DNA of 64,000 bases from Pardosa pseudoannulata. Its lineage: Eukaryota; Arthropoda; Arachnida; Araneae; Lycosidae. The DNA is taken from assembly GCA_032207245.1 (NCBI GenBank), contig CM063500.1, forward strand, positions 65,405,494 through 65,469,493. The letters run 5' to 3'. The notes under the pieces were generated by a model. That model did not search any database. It was given only the letters and a program-made list of their open reading frames with translations, and was not told the origin of the DNA. Below are positions 24,952-41,064 of this stretch, one piece after another (position 1 is the stretch's first letter; each line of letters opens with the position of its first letter). The translations under genes and the position numbers were made by a program.

Positions 24952-27900
24952 CCTTTTGATTAATTATATGAACTAATTTTTTTTTTTAAATTTTACTGTT
25001 AGAAAGAAATTGATCAATGTTGTTGTGGAGAGAAAGGTTTCTCGCATGCAAGAAGTTATTGACATAGGACGCCTCATTCGAGAAAGGAATACCTTACCTA
25101 TGAAAGTAAGTAGAACTTTTGTTTTATTACTAATATAAAAAATATTTAGTGTTTAAATATATCTGTTATAAATGTGTTATACAAATTTTACTCTCTCCTT
25201 CCCATTTTCTATATCTGTCTATACTATAAATATATTTTTTAATTAAATGCTAGATGTACATATATATGATTGAGGTGCTTACTAATTTCACAGTTCCACC
25301 TATGTATAAACAAATATATATAAACAAATCTTTGACATTTTGATGTAATATATATTGCCTATCATTTCCATGTATTGGATACAATATGAATATACCCTTA
25401 CATAAAGTGTCCAGTCATTTTGACTGATTTTTAAATTTCTTTACAAATACTGAACATTGTTTTTAAAAGATAATCATATAAACAATAGGTTTAAATTAAT
25501 ACTTTCAAGTGAAGTTTGGGTGGCTTATGCATATAATTGAAAACCAGCAGACTGAAAAAAAAACTTTTTTTACAAGAAAAAATAACAAAAAAATTGTATT
25601 TTATGTATAATGTGCATTTAAATACTTGATTCATAATCTACTTTTCAAATTATAAGCCAATAACTGTGATTCAAGTTATATAATACTCTTTTAAAGTCAC
25701 TCTAAATTTTTACTTGCAATGACAATAGCTTCATCTGTGGTAACTCTGTCTAAAAGTAGCACTTTTTCATAAATTTAAGTAATTTAAAATAAAAAAATAT
25801 ATAAAAATTGGTATTTTTGGCAATTTATCCATTGCTTCTTTCTTATGTAGAATTGTATTTATTAGATTAGTCATTCTGCTCCAGATGTAATAATGCTATT
25901 TTGGTGTAGTTATAGATAAAAACCAATGTAAATTTATTTTTCAAATTTTGTCATTTTATTTCATTTTAAAAATTTTGCAAACTATTTATTTTCTACCAAT
26001 ATATATTTTCTTTCTGTTATTTTCTCTTTTTTTAAAAAACTGTGTCATTAATTTTTGCTGATTCAGTCTCTTTTTATTACCAACAACAATATACGTCACC
26101 AAGAAACACATATACTACATCTTTTCCATAGTTCCATATATAACCTGATCTCCCATTCCCAAAATTTCTTGTTTTATACACAAAAATATACAGTGCTTTC
26201 AAATTTTGTCAGAATAATTTATCATTTATGATCTGGTTTATGATAATACTATGGAAAATGCAAATATTTTGTTCTGTACTGCTGCTGATGTGTTTTATTT
26301 TGCTCAAGTTGAAATCAAGAATTTTTTTGTTTGTTACTTATCAAACAATATTTAGTAAATTTGAAAAATATTTTGCTTTACTTTTTAAAATCTATTGTTG
26401 AACTAATTATAATGAATATTTATCAATTATACTTTATTTAGTACCCTTTGCCTGAGCTTGTTGTAATCAATGAAGATGCCGAATACTTATCAGATGTTAA
26501 ATCATTGGAAAAGTTCATTATTGAGGTATGTTTTATTATTTTATATGTAATAGTATTTTTGTAGGTTTTTTTTCTCATAACAAATCAATTTTTTCAATTT
26601 GTTCTAGTCAAAAAGAAATTGTCTAAATAGGTGAAAAGAAATTATCTTTATAATTTATACAATGTAGACTAGGGTTTTAAAAATTATTAAATTTTACAAC
26701 CTGCTTTTTACAAAATAAATTTGTTGCTATTCACTTCATCCCTTCTGCACACTGAATTTTTTAAAGAGATACCTAAACATTTTAGTTTAAAAAAAAGGAA
26801 AAAAAAAAGAAAAAACTATTAGTTAAATAGCCTGCATGTCAAGACCCAAAATTAATACTTCTTTGTAATGTCACTTGATGAGGATTTTAAAGTCAGTACA
26901 ATTTTTGTGTTAATTGTTAAGAGGTGCATGTACATTCAGCATCTCATTGCAAAACATAACAGTGCAAATTTAATGCTTACTTTCCTTTAATCCATGAATG
27001 AAATTGTTTGGTGGAATTTGTCATTATTTTTGTATGACTGTCATGTACCTGGCATATGCTCGCAGCATCCAGTTTGAGAGCTGTTGCACTATTATGTCAT
27101 GACTCACAGTTTTGGAAAAGCTGATGTATACAATTTAAGCTTTTTAGTATTGAATTTCTACTAAATTGAATAGCTAAGAGTATTATTTCTTTAGCCAGTT
27201 GTTTTAAAAGTAAAATTTATTGTTAAACATATAATTTCTTTAATAAAAGAAAGTGACAATTCTATACTTAAGGTATGTGTCTACCTTCTACACTCTTTTT
27301 ATATATTCAAAATGTTTATGAAAAAGCTTTGTTTTCAATTTAAATTAAATATAACTGTATTAACTAGCATGGCATTTTAGTGAAAATTTCATTAATTTTT
27401 AAAATGTAAGCAATTTTTGCGAAGAGTTTAGTAAGAATTTGTAGATATGCCAAACTTTTTAAGTGTATTATATTTCATTAATATTTATACAGCATATAAC
27501 TAACATATTTATCTGTGTTATATGGCAGAATATGTACAGTACTTCTAAAAAATGTTTCCAAATTTAACATTAAAACCCTCCTCTTTTTTTTTTTTTTTTT
27601 TTTCTGAAAAAAAAATCATTAAATGAAAACTTATTAATAAGTATGGAGAAGTTAGACTTTAGTTCATAACAAAGTTTTAGTTCTTTTAGAAATCAGTAAA
27701 ACATTTTGACAAAATTTTATATAACTAACAGACACCGCAGCGCTCCTTTTTTTCCTCTTTTTCCTTTTTTTTAGAAATCTCTCCTTTTTTCCTTATTTTA
27801 AGGCATTCCTCCTTTTTTTCGCATATTCCCTCCTTTTATTCCTTTTTTCTTTGGGCCATTCACTCCTTTTATTCCGTTTTTCTTAACGTTTACGGAGTTA

Positions 27901-28431
27901 TGTAACGGCCTAACGGATTGCACACATCTTCTTTTCCATGTTTTGGTAACATCTTTTTTTTTCTATTTTTTTTTTCTGTGAGATTCCCCCCTCCCAAAAA
28001 AAAAGGAAAAAAGTGTAAGGCGATTTATTGGCGGTACAGATGTTTGAAAGTTAACGAATAACGATCAAAGTGTCAAAACTAAAGGGGGGACCCGAATATT
28101 TTGATTGTGGTGTCAAGAAATCTGTTTACCCCGTTTCTGAACCGAAGAGGGGGGAAAGAAACGTTACTCCGAGCCTATCCTCTAAAAAATGGACTGCCGC
28201 ATCGAATATTGAATGAATTCAAAGATGATTCTGATCCGAAATTTTTTGTGGTTTCCTTTTTTTTTTAATTAAAAAAAAAAGATTGTTAAACAGATTTTTT
28301 TTTTCGGAAATTAAAAAAAATAAAATAAATAATTAAAAGGAGCGATATTTTTAAACTTATATATATTTAAATTTTGACGATAATCAGATTTCTTCTCTTT
28401 TCTCATTTGTTTTTTCTCTTTGCCACGTCCA

Positions 28432-28468
<37 letters not shown>

Positions 28469-31400
28469 ACAAAGAGCAGGAGAAAAGCGTTATCAGTAGA
28501 TTATCGCAACGCGTGCTTCAAGGTCAAAAAGCCGTGTGACGCGGTACAAACGAAACATATAGAACGTGTGTGGTTCTAGTTTTAATAGTACAGCTAAGCC
28601 ATAACTGTATGTTTTGGTGAAAAACAACCGTTTTCTGGATTTCGGTTCCGGAAAATGCGCATTTTTTTAATGGGCCATTACAGTTAATACTGCTATCATA
28701 ATATGGGGGCTCTGAAACGGTAGAATTATGTTTTAACATCCTGCGTACTTTATAGATTATCCCCCGAACGCACGTAAAACCGATCGTAATACTACGATCG
28801 GTATCGTGCGTTCGAGGACTAACGCACGAATTGTAGACCGATCGTAATACTGTTTTATATATCAATATTTTTTTTAATATCGTGGTAACAGTATTAAGAT
28901 TTCAATTCCTCTTATACTTATTTGTAACGATACTTCATCTTATTGACTGAATTTTTGTGCTATGAGCAGTGTCTGTGAGAAAATAACATTGTTGCAAATA
29001 ACTTACGGAAGTTAATTATTGTTAAAAAGTCCTCACCTTTTATTGTTGTTAAGTATGCATCTGTATTGAAGTTGATGAAAAAATTTACTAATGAAAAATC
29101 GTAACTTTTAACTGCAATCCCGATAAAAATCGGCAGGACGCTGCCACGGGTTCGAATCCCGCCGCTTTGTTCGCAGCTGTTCAGAATCGTAGTAATTAAG
29201 TAGTAAACTCCGATGACTAGCTGTCGGGTAACATAAAAGTAAACTCTAGCGCTCTCAGACCAAACTAAATGGTTACAAATCTGTTGGTCTAAAGTAGAAA
29301 TCGAACCCACTGGCTCAGATACCGGAAGAAAGCCCGTCCAGTTCGATCATCGTCCTGAAATCTTACTGTCTAAAAAAATTTTTTTTTAATTGTTCACTTA
29401 AAAAAATAGCCTTATATAGAGTATATGTTATTTAAATCATGAGTTTTTAGACATTGATTAAAATTAAATTTAATGCTAATTATTGTATCTTTACAAACTA
29501 TTAAGGTATAGATTTTACTGCATTTAAGAAATTCTAGTGTCACAAAATTAAAAATTTGTTTGTAGGAATGCCTTCTAAAAATTTGATATCTAAAATGCGC
29601 ATTTATATTATTAGATTTTTTTTTAATTAGGATATTTGAGAAACTTCTTATTTGAATCTGTTTTGAACATTTTTTGATTGGGAGACTCTAGTAATTGTTT
29701 ATATTAGTAAAAATTATTTAGCTTCTGGTATATTTCATACTTAGGTACTTGTTTTTGCATTATGTATACTCAAATAAATATTTTTAAATTGTTCTTTACT
29801 TTCCGATTTTCCTCCTTTTTTTCCCCTCTAATATTTAACTTCTGGATCTGCTACTTTTATTAAAAAATTTTTGGAATTGTCCATTTAAAAAAATTAGACT
29901 TATACTGTATTTTTTAAACATTTATTATAAATCAATGTAAGAAAAATTAATAGAATTTTACAAACTAGTTAACAAATTTTGCGGTTACAAAGTTTTCAAG
30001 TTCTGTTTGGAAGTGTAAAGCTTTGCTATTTGAAACGACTTTTAAATTATTAATGTACTGTTGAAATCCCTATTTTAACAAACCAGCTTATAACAAATGA
30101 AAATTTTGATCTCATGATTTTCCTTTTGTTTACAATGCTAATTTATCCATAAATGGTGAATCTCTATTTTATACATTTATAGTGAATCTTAGGAATGAGG
30201 TAGAAGAATCCTTTCTTTTAATCATTTACTAAGTATTTTTTCTTCATTTTTTATAAAACCTTTTTGCAGTTATAAAATCAGATTTAAATATATGTTTCTA
30301 GATTTAAAAACAAAGTGCATGAAATTAATCACATCTTGTCCAGCCACTCAAGGAAAGAAAATGTTTTTTGTTGTATTGGACAAAGAAATTCCTTAAACTA
30401 TCTTGATATAGAAGATTATAAATTAACTCAGTATTAAAGTAGTAAGCAATAACTAGAAGACAAAACTAGTTTTGCATTTGTCTACATTTTTGGTCATTCT
30501 AATATTCAATCGTTCAGTTGTTTGGTTAAGGTCAATTAAAATCTTTAAAGATAATATTTTTATAAATCTTATACAAGATAATATATAACCTTATGTAAAT
30601 CTTATATAAGTTATAATTTTCTGAGATCTAGCATTTTTCTTAAAGGTCCAAGAACAACAAACAATATGGTTCCTCAAAATTTAATATAATAAAGCTTAAC
30701 TGTATTGGTGAATTTATTTTTTTAATGAGGCACATTGAAGAAGCATCTGATTTGAATCTATTTTAAATATATTTTTTTTACTAGGAAACTTGAGTACTTA
30801 CTTATATTGATAAAAAGTTATTCATATACTTCCATATTTCATATTTAGGCACTTGTTTTTGCATTAAGTAAATCAGAACATTAATTTCTAATAGTTATTT
30901 AACTTCCTCTTTTTTTCCTCTTTTTTGAATTTTTCTCCTTTTTTTCCTTCTTTTTTCCCAAAATTTTGACTTCTGTGTCTGAACTAAGCTATTACACATC
31001 AAAACTTGATGTGAACTTTTTTCAATCATACATTTCCTGAGTATTCTGAATATTCGCCATCCAAATATAACAAATTTGTATAATCTTAGGTACAAACCAA
31101 TAATCTGTAACTTATAAATGATAAAATTTTTATAAAACTGCCAACATTTCACAACTTTAGCTATTGTTTTCAGTTTAAGTTGATGATGCATGTTTCAGTA
31201 TTGTAAATACATATAAAATCAGCTCAAAATATGCAGTTTCTATTCCTCAATACAGGTTTATGCACATAATTTGGCATATCCATTTTAAAAACAAATTTCC
31301 ACAAAATACATAGAAAAATAGCATGATGCTTCTAAAAAAATGAGCATAAACTCTTCTAGAGAGAAATAAACACATGGAAAGACTGGCTGTCACTGTATGT

Positions 31401-32664
31401 AATATACCCAATGCTCTGAACATGTGCATGTTTTGAGATATAATGCACATGTAAAGAAATGTTATCTTAATTGCAAATTCCTGCTAATTAATGCCAATTA
31501 TTTTTTAAAAAATGATCGTTTGCACATCTATTAACAAACATCTTTTATTTAAAACAAAAATGGGAAAGATTGCTACAGTAGTTTCTTTTCAGGGATTGCT
31601 GAAAAAAAAAGATGTTTTGCATTTTAAATATATTGATACCTTAAAAATATTTGAGAAATGATTTATTGCAAGCAAAGTAATGAAAACAGTCTCTCAGAAA
31701 GCACTGTTAAAGATTTTTTAATACAGCTGCTAGATGTAAAAAAGAAATTTGTATTTACATAAAAATATATAGAAAATAGTTGTCAGAACTAATTGGTTAC
31801 TTTATTTTGGCTGAAATGCCCTTTTTTGATGTCCAAATTTTAATCTATGGCTTGTATTTGTTGCCTCTAATTATAAGGCAATACAAAATCATCCTCTTTA
31901 AGTTGTTTAATTTACACATATAAGCATTTTTTTGTGTGTTCCTATCATGTTTTATTGCTTTTTCATTCATAGTTTTTCCATCTCTTTAGGAATTAAACAT
32001 CAAGTGCCTTACAGTGACATCTGACAAGACAAAGTATGGTGTTCAATTACGTGCTGAACCAGATACAAAGTCTTTGGGTTTGAAATATCGTTCAGCTTCG
32101 AAAACCATTGCTCAGGCTGTAAAGGTATGCAAATTTTTGTCCTTTCATTGACAATCTGAGCAAAGTCTGGGGACCATAAATGAAGGACCTAGATTTAGAG
32201 TCTACATTTGATATACACAAAATGCTTAGGAGGATATAGTACTTTTCAAACCCTATAAAAAGTTTCATAAGTTTTTTTTTTTCTTGTAAAATACTTGCTT
32301 ATATGAAAAAAAATTAGGTTGTTTGATGAGTCTATCATAGAAATAATTATTTAGTTTCACATCCCAGATAATGGTTTTTCTAAAAAGCAAAATATGTATA
32401 CCAAATGAAAAAAAAAATTCTTCAAGATAATTTTAAATATATTAATTATAAACAAAATTCATTCTTAAAATCAAAGCTAAATACTTTATTTTATTTTGTA
32501 AACATGAATTATGTTTATACAAGCAATATATTTTATAACATTATCTTCAACTTCTTCAGATTTTAAATTATATTAAATTTTAAAATTATATTTCTTTAAA
32601 ATTTTTTAATATAGAGAATGATAAAAATATTTAGCTTCAACTTGATATAAAAATTTACTTTCAA

Positions 32665-32702
<38 letters not shown>

Positions 32703-35700
32703 CGTGTGTGTAATGAGACGGACTTCTCAATGGGTGGTTGCAGTCATGGCCATAAAAATGATACTGTTTTAGCTAAAGACCTTTATTAAGATAACGTTGG
32801 AGGACGGGTTCCCACTTCATCATAGGGACAAGACAAACTGAAGGGTCAGCTAGCATGAAGTTATATGTACAAGACCCTTAACACCTGGGTCAACATCTGT
32901 GGGAAAATATCTGCCTCCGACAGCGTGTATCTCCTTTTTATTTGGAAATTTCCTAAATTGTCCGCTAGAGCCATGTAGAGTTATAATTGGTCAGGCCCTT
33001 TATCTGAGGGCATAAACTGTAGCCCCAGTGGTCAATTTAGGTTAGGGGTTAAAAAGAGGAATGTAAAATGATGATTGAATTTTTGAAAACCCCTGAGAAT
33101 TTTCCTTACATATATATATATATATATATATATATGGGAAAGGTTTTTATAGAGCTGCACAGTATATAAATACAAAAATTATACTGATGTTATTCTACTT
33201 TTTAGGAATTAAGTGATTCCCAGCTTGTAGAATTCTTAAACAAAGGAACTATTACATTATGTGGCTATGAGTTGCAAGAAGGAGATCTACGTATAATGCA
33301 TTGTTTTAGTGGAGAAAAGTCCAAAGAGCTCTCTGAAAGGTACCAAGCTCATTCATCTTCTGAGGTGAGATCTTAATAGGATTTTTTTTTATATGTGACC
33401 TGGGATAATGAACCTAACATCATACTCTCATATATGTCTAATTAGTCCAATTTTGGTCTTTAGAAAAAAGAGAATTAAGTCCTAATGCCAACATTTAGAA
33501 ATAGTGAGTCATTTTAAAACTGTCTGTCCAACCTGTATATAAGTATTTCTTAAAGTTGTTAAATATAATAATTACTAAAACAAATGTGTAAGATATATTT
33601 TTTACTTGTATATATCATCATACAAGTTATCAGAATTCATGTTTTTGTGAAAATTCTCTTATTTGCTGGTATTGTTGCCATGTGGATGTAAGCCTCTATA
33701 TGAACATCAACTATCAAAGCTTTAGCCACCAATGACATGTGTAAATACCATAGCTGCAAACTAGCCCAAATTTTTAGACAAACTAGCTCCTAACTCCCCT
33801 TCATGTTGCAAAAACATAGACTGTAGCACTCCAAACCAAACCAAACTCCCAAAAGATTTCTAAATCTTCTGAATTTTTATGATAACAGCAACAAAAAATC
33901 CCTATAAAGGAGGCTTCTATTTAAAGATCCTTATACATTTTACAAAAATCTCTACAAAAGGGATTTTAATGCCTTTTCCTTAAGAAAAATTGCAATTAGA
34001 GGGAATCATATTAAAAAAAGTATCCCTACACCCAACACACTCGTAGAATGCTCTTGCTTGAACATCTGGTAAACTCCTTTTATTTTGTACATGTACTCAC
34101 TAGGCAGTAAGTGTTCTTTTTTTTTTTTTCTTTTTTTTTCTTTTTTTTTTTTTCCATTGAAATTGTGTGTAGAATTAATATAAACAGTCTTGCAATTCCA
34201 TCACTTTTCTCACCTTTAGTCACTTTTTTTTTATAATTGATCACTTTTAGTCACTTTTTAAAATAAACAGTCACTTTTTTCATGGTGTATCACAGCAAAA
34301 GTCTGTTGTTGAAAAAAGAAAATCTGAATTAAAAACAAAATATTTTAATAAAAGACCAAAAATGTGATGCTCCAATCTTATTTTTCTTATTAAAATGTAA
34401 TTAGTCATATAGGTTCCAGAATTTAGTGATTTTAAAGTCGTAAAGAAGTTCATGAAATCTAAATTTGTACTGAAATGTACATTTAATACATTAACAAGGT
34501 TCGTACGGTGCTTAAAAGTGCTTAAAAACTGCTTAATTTTGAAACGCGGTTTTAAGGCCTTAAAAAGTGCTTAATTTTCCCCTAAAGTCCTTATTTTTTT
34601 TTCTTGCCGACAGTTTTTATTTGAATATTTCAAAATCGTCTATGAAAATCATAAAAGGTCGCTCAGGATTAATCGTTCAGTGTGAATGAAATCAGACATT
34701 GCAGTGCACTTTTTTTTCCTTTTTTTCTAGAAATCTCTCCTTTATTCCTTATTTTACGACATTCCTCCTTTTTTTTCGGCTATTCCCGCCTTTTATTCCT
34801 TTTTTCTTTGGGCCATTCACTCCTTTTATTCGTTTTTTCTTTCTCAACATTTACGGAGTTGTGTAATGGTTGAACGGATTACACACATCGTCTTTCCCAT
34901 GTTTTGATAACATCTTTGTTTTTCTAACATTTTCTTTCTGTGAGATATTAACTCCCCCCCCTCGAAATAAAAGTCTTAGGCTATTTATTGGCAGTACAGG
35001 TGTTTGAAAGTTATCAAATAACAATCAAAACCAAAGGGGCCGAATTTTTCGATTTTAGTGTCGAGAAATCTTTTAATCCGTTTCTGAAACCAAGAGGGGG
35101 AAAAAAACCGTTACTCCGAGCCTGTGCGCTTATAAAAATGGACTGACATATTGAATATTGAATTCAGGGATGATTCTGATCCGAACGTTTTTTGTGGGTT
35201 TGTTCTAAAAAAACAGATTTTTTTTAATTAAAAAAAAGGAAGAAGCATTTTTTTAAAATCTTATATATGTATAAATTTTGACGATAATCTGAAAGTTTTC
35301 TGTCTTTTTTTCTTTGCCGAGTCCACAATTTTTTTTCTGACAAAGAGTAGGAAAGTGTTATCAGTCGATGTTCGCAACACGTGCTTCAAGGTCAAAAAGC
35401 CGTGTGACGCGGTATAAATGAAACATATAGAATTTTTGTGGTTCTAGTTATAAAAGTACAACTAAGCCGTAATTCTATGTTTTGGGTAAAAAACAATCAT
35501 TTTCTGGATTTTGATTCCGGAAAATGCGCATTTTTTAATGGACCATCATAGTTAATAGTGCGATCATAATATGGGGCTCTCATACAGTAGAATTATGTTT
35601 TAACCTGCGTACTTTCTTTATAGATATCTCCCGAACTCATGTGCATGTAGACCGATCGTAATACTGTTTTATATATCAGTATTTTTTTAATATCGCAGTA

Positions 35701-38700
35701 GCAGTATTGAGATTTCAATACCTCCTATAGTTATTTCAAACGGTACTTTATCTTATTGACTGAATTTTCTGCTATGGGCAGTGTCTGTGAGAAAATGACA
35801 CTGTTGCAAATAACTTACGAAATTTTGGATATGCACGGAAGTTTATTGTTGAAAAATCCGCCCTTTTTTTTTTTGTTAAGTTTTGCGTGTGCATTGAAGT
35901 TGATGAAAAATCATAACTTTTAATTGCAATCCCGATAAAAATCAGCCCCATAGATGAATCGGTAGGACGCGGCCACGGGTTTGAATCCCGCTCTTTGTTC
36001 GTAGCTGTTCAGAATCGTAGTAATTAGTAGTAAATTCCGATGTCGTTAGCCGTCGGGTAACATAAAAGAAAACTCTAGCACTCTCAGACCAAACTAAATA
36101 GTTACAAATCTGTTAGTTTAAAGTACAATTCGAATCCCCGGCTCAGATACCGAAAAAAATCCCGTCCTATTCGATCATCGTCCCGAAATATTACTATTTA
36201 AAATTTTTTTTTTAATTGTCCACTTAAAAAAATAGCCTTATACAGAGCATATATTATTTAAATCATGAGTTTTTAGACATTGATTAAAATTAAATCTAAT
36301 GATAATTATTGTATCTTTCCAAACTATTAAGGTATAGATTTTATTGCTATTTAAGAAATTCTGCAGTCACAAAATTAAAAATTTATGTATAGAAATGTCT
36401 CCTAAAAATTTGATATCTAAAATGCGCATTTATATTATTAATTTTTTTTTAAATTAGGATATTTGAGAAACTTCTGATTTGAATCTGTTTTCAACATTTT
36501 TTTATTAGGAGACTCGAGTGATTGTTTATATTAGTAAAAATTATTAAGTTCAACAAACAATATGGCTCCTCAAAGTTTAATATAATAATAAAGTTCAACT
36601 GTATTGGTGAATTTATTTATTTTTTTGATTAGGCAAATTGAAGAAACATCAGATTTGAATCTGTTTTAATTTTTTTTACTAGGAAACTTAAGTATTTGTT
36701 TATATTGATAAAAAGTTATTTAGATACTTCCCTATTTCGTATTTAGGCACTTGTTTTTGTATTAAGTAAATTGGAACATTAATTTTTAATAGTTATTCAA
36801 CTACCTCTTTTTTTGATTTTTCTCCTTTTTTCCCAAAATTTTGACTTCTGTGTCTGTGAAATACAATGATTTCTCACTTATACACACTCTCTTTTGCTCA
36901 TGTTTTTGTTGAACCTAATGTAATAACCATTATTTTATCTGATATGTTTCTGATAAGAGGTGCTTAAAAAGTTTGAATGGTGCTTAATTTTTTCCATTAA
37001 AAAAGTGTATGAACCATGATTAAAGTAATTTACGTCAAAGCACACTTTTTTTCTTTTTCTTCACAATTTTTGTTTAGATCTAGCTATGTACATATTTCAA
37101 AACATCATTAATATATGCAGAAAATTGTGATTATAAAATTAATGTATTCTATGTATTCAAATCTAATTTATAGATTTTCTTGAATTGAAAGCAATGTTGA
37201 GCTGTGTTTAACAAAATTTTTAACCTTTTTTTTTTTTTTTTGTATGTGACGCTAAAATCATGTCTTGCATGAATCATTTGATTTAGAGTTAAAATAAATA
37301 GAAAAATCTTAATAATAGCATCTGTAATTAAGAGGATTTTTTTTTTTTTTTTTTTTTTTCATTTAGTCACTTTTTAGTCACTTATTCTGTATCATTTGTC
37401 ACTTTTCTCACCTTTTTGAAAGTACCTCAGCAGTTGCAAGCCTGTATAAAGTATCGATTTTTCAGCATATTTATTTTTCAAGGCAGTCTTGTAGCAAAAG
37501 AAAAAAAAAATCTATTCTACTTAGAATATCACCTACCAGTCTCATGTCAGTTTTTTTTTTTTTTTTTCCTGTTACCACATGTTGCATTTTTTGTCTCATA
37601 TTGTATGCATTTCAAAATCTAATTTTATAATCTCTTGGCACCTTTGAAATGCAAATTCCTTTACCTTGCTTGTATTTATATGAACTGGATTTGTTGAAAT
37701 AGAGCTAAATAGTTGTCTTTTCTTTTCCACTTTTTATATGGATCCTTATACAAGTGATATATTTATGGATTTTTGACTTGAGGGTCTAGTGCAGGGATGG
37801 ACAAACTTTTTCGGCCACAGGCCAAAAATCAAGAGAAAATAAATTTGGCATGCCAAGATAAATTTTTCTAAAATTTTAAAAACAATATGCAAGTACCTAA
37901 CAGTTTAAATACGTTAATGAGATGAATGAAATTGCGATTTAATTTTTCAATGTTCCTTATACTGAGGTTCGAAGTGAGATGTACTGATTTTAAGGAACGA
38001 TGCTAAATGCTCATCTGTCAGTCCACTTCTGAAATTATTCTTTCTAAGGTTCAAAGTTGAACACACTTGTTCACATATAAGAAGTAAAATATACCGCTGA
38101 TCTTCTGGGTATGTGATAATAAATTTGGAATATAATATTTAAGCAAAGTAGAAAAGGAGATGGATATATAATGTATAAACATGTATTTCTTTTAATTTGC
38201 CTCGGACCGGAAACTTAAAATTCTATTCGTGGGCCAGATAAAACTTTCCAGAGGGCCGGAGTTTGCCCATCCCTGGTCTAGTGATTAATATGCACGACTA
38301 GGATACCAGAGGGCCAGGTTCAAGTATAGGTAAATGTGTAATGCATCTCTCTGTATAAGCAAAGAACAGCAGGTTAAGGCATGTATCTGAATGTTCACTC
38401 ACTTGGAGAGCATAGTTTATATTATTTAACTATTTATCTTAAGATCTTGCATGTCATTTTGAAGTCGTTACTTTATTCATAATTCCTTATGGTTATTAAA
38501 AACTTGACTGTCATTCACTGGTAAATAATATGCAGATACAAAAAAGGTGTATTAGTATTTACTAAATGAATATTTATATTCATAATGCTCATTTGATAGG
38601 AATAAAATTCCTTATCAATGAAAAATAGGTCAGTTTTTTATCCCTTTACAATACTTTACCTGCTACAGTTGGAGATTACAGCTTTGAAAATGTTGAACAG

Positions 38701-41023
38701 TTCAAATATCTAGGCTCATTCATAACAAAAAATAATGATATTAAAATTGAAATTAGGAACAGATTAAATATGGCAAATAAATGTTATTACGGACTGAGAA
38801 ATAACTTTAAATCGAAACACTTAGGCATAGAAACCAAAATTAATCTTTATAAAACTTTAGTAAAGCCAATAATTATGTATGGAAGCGAGTGTTGGACTAT
38901 GAACAAATCTGAGGAAAATAAGCTATTAATATTTGAACAAAAAATACTAAGAAAAATATTTGAAGCTGTTAAAGAAAATGTTTGGAAAATCCATTATAAT
39001 CATGAACTATACTCTAAATTTGGACAACCAAATATTGTAAAAACTATAAAGATATATTAATTAAGGTGGTTGTGACACATCTGTAGATGCAATGATTTAA
39101 ACCCAACAAAAAAAGTTACATTTAAAAAAGTTGATGGAAAAAGGAAAAGAGGTAGATCAAACACCAGGTGGATTGATATGGTTGAGAAAACACTGCATGA
39201 AATTGGAGTCAACCAGTGAAAAACTGTGGCAGTGGATGGTTCCAGATGGAAGAAACGTTTAGAGACAACCTTGGCCTGTAGAAGGCTGTAGTGCTATAGA
39301 AGAAGAAGAGTGTATTACAATGAGAGAGAGTTAAATAAAGTATTTTATATTTTGGTATTTTGGGACAGAAATTTTTTTATTTTTTAAATAATTATATAAA
39401 AGCTGTGCATTTGGTTTAAATGAAAATAATATTTCAGGTGCTTGTGCTTTTGGATGTCACCCCAGACCAAGAAATGTTGGATGAAGGTATCGCTAGAGAA
39501 GTCATTAACCGAATACAGAAATTAAGGAAAAAGGTAGGGATACTCTTTGATTTTTCTTTTGAAGTCATATTATGAATAAGCAGTTCAGATAGTTTAGTAT
39601 ATTTTGTGAGTAAAAATAATGTGGCAATTGCATATCAAGTCATGTGTGTTTATTATAATTCAAAGGGCTATTGCTATAGTCATATGTTTTTATTTGTCTA
39701 TGTAATTTCAATTGTTTTACATTTTTCAGTATGTTTTTTTTTTCTTTTAAATTCTTCTATAAAGGTTTGTATGCCTTTTATTTCTTATAGGCACATCTAG
39801 TACCATCAGATCCTATTACAGTATATGTTGCTGTAGAGCCTGCTTCAGATCATCTAAATGAAGTAGTAAAGAAGTTCCATGAGTTTATTGAAACTGCCCT
39901 TAAAGTTCCCTTAAAGTTTTTGCCTCACAAACTAAATAAAAAACCCATTATCCAAGAAAAGGTGGATGTAAGTATTTTGAAATGTTTATATCTAATCATA
40001 AAATTCTAACATTTTCATTGTACAGCTTTTGTGGAGGATGAAAATAATTTTTTTAAAAATGTTGAGAAATTTATGATAAAAGTAATAGAATAATTTCTAA
40101 CAGTGCTTTTTTCATATCTAAAGCATGAAGTATCTGTTATGTTCTATGCTTCAGTTTGGCTTCATTGTATAGTCTCGTGATCAGTAATGGGCAAGCTTTT
40201 GTAGGAGCAAAAAGGGAGAGAAGGAAAAAAAAATTTTTTTTTTTTTGTTAAATTCTAGGAAGAAAGATAGCAATTAAAAAAAAAACTTATATTAATGGGA
40301 TGAATGAAATTCCATCATTTATCATTCATGAAATTCCAGTCATATATGAACACTTATATGACTCCAGACACACTTATATTTCCAGTCATATATGAACACT
40401 TATATAAGAATTCCTCTTTAACTAGGATGTACTTACTCTGAGAAGTAACGTCTAAGTCAAGAATGGACATACAGGATTCATGTGGCTCGAAGTAGATAAT
40501 TTTGAGACTCACTCATTATAACTGTATATAGCAAAAGTATTCAGGGTTCCCACGGTCCTTAAAAGTCTTTAAGAACTCCTTAATTTTAGCTTTCATTTTT
40601 AAGGGCCCTTAAAACTACTCAATTTTTGTCAAAGGTCCTTAAAAACTCCTTAATTTTTAAATTGAAATGAGATCAATTTCTCCATCGACGCAGTCTGCCG
40701 CTATCACATGATTTCCTATCAGTTTTCTTGTTTGACAGGTTTTTTTTTTTTTTTTTTTTTTTCTTATTTGTCATAATTTGACAAATAAATAATCTTTCAT
40801 ACTGAAAAGATTTAAAGAATAAAATCAGCTGCCCTTTCCTAATATCTCACAGTCCTGCAGATTTTAATTAAACGAAGCATGAAGGATGAGGGGTTTCTAG
40901 ATATTTCAGTTACTTATGGAAGTTTAATTTTCCTTGCATTGGATGTAATAGGAAAGTCAAAAACTTTTCTTCCTTCTCAGGCAACGTCTGGTATAATCAG
41001 CTAGTACATGCATACATACATAC

Positions 41024-41064
<41 letters not shown>

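Noticed and set aside
29128..29180. Possible tRNA gene with B box GGTTCGAATCCCG
   Set aside because: No complete cloverleaf or acceptor stem pairing is visible and it recurs at the same place in each transposon copy; it is the head of a tRNA-derived SINE.
28524..29310. Minus-strand open frames of 113 and 116 codons in copy C
   Set aside because: The equivalent frames are closed or different in copies A, B and E, and no known motif is visible; chance frames in a non-coding transposon.
34195..37420. Repeated cacttttagtcacttttt units on both sides of composite E as possible terminal inverted repeats
   Set aside because: They are in the same orientation on both sides and low in complexity; no target duplication was visible.
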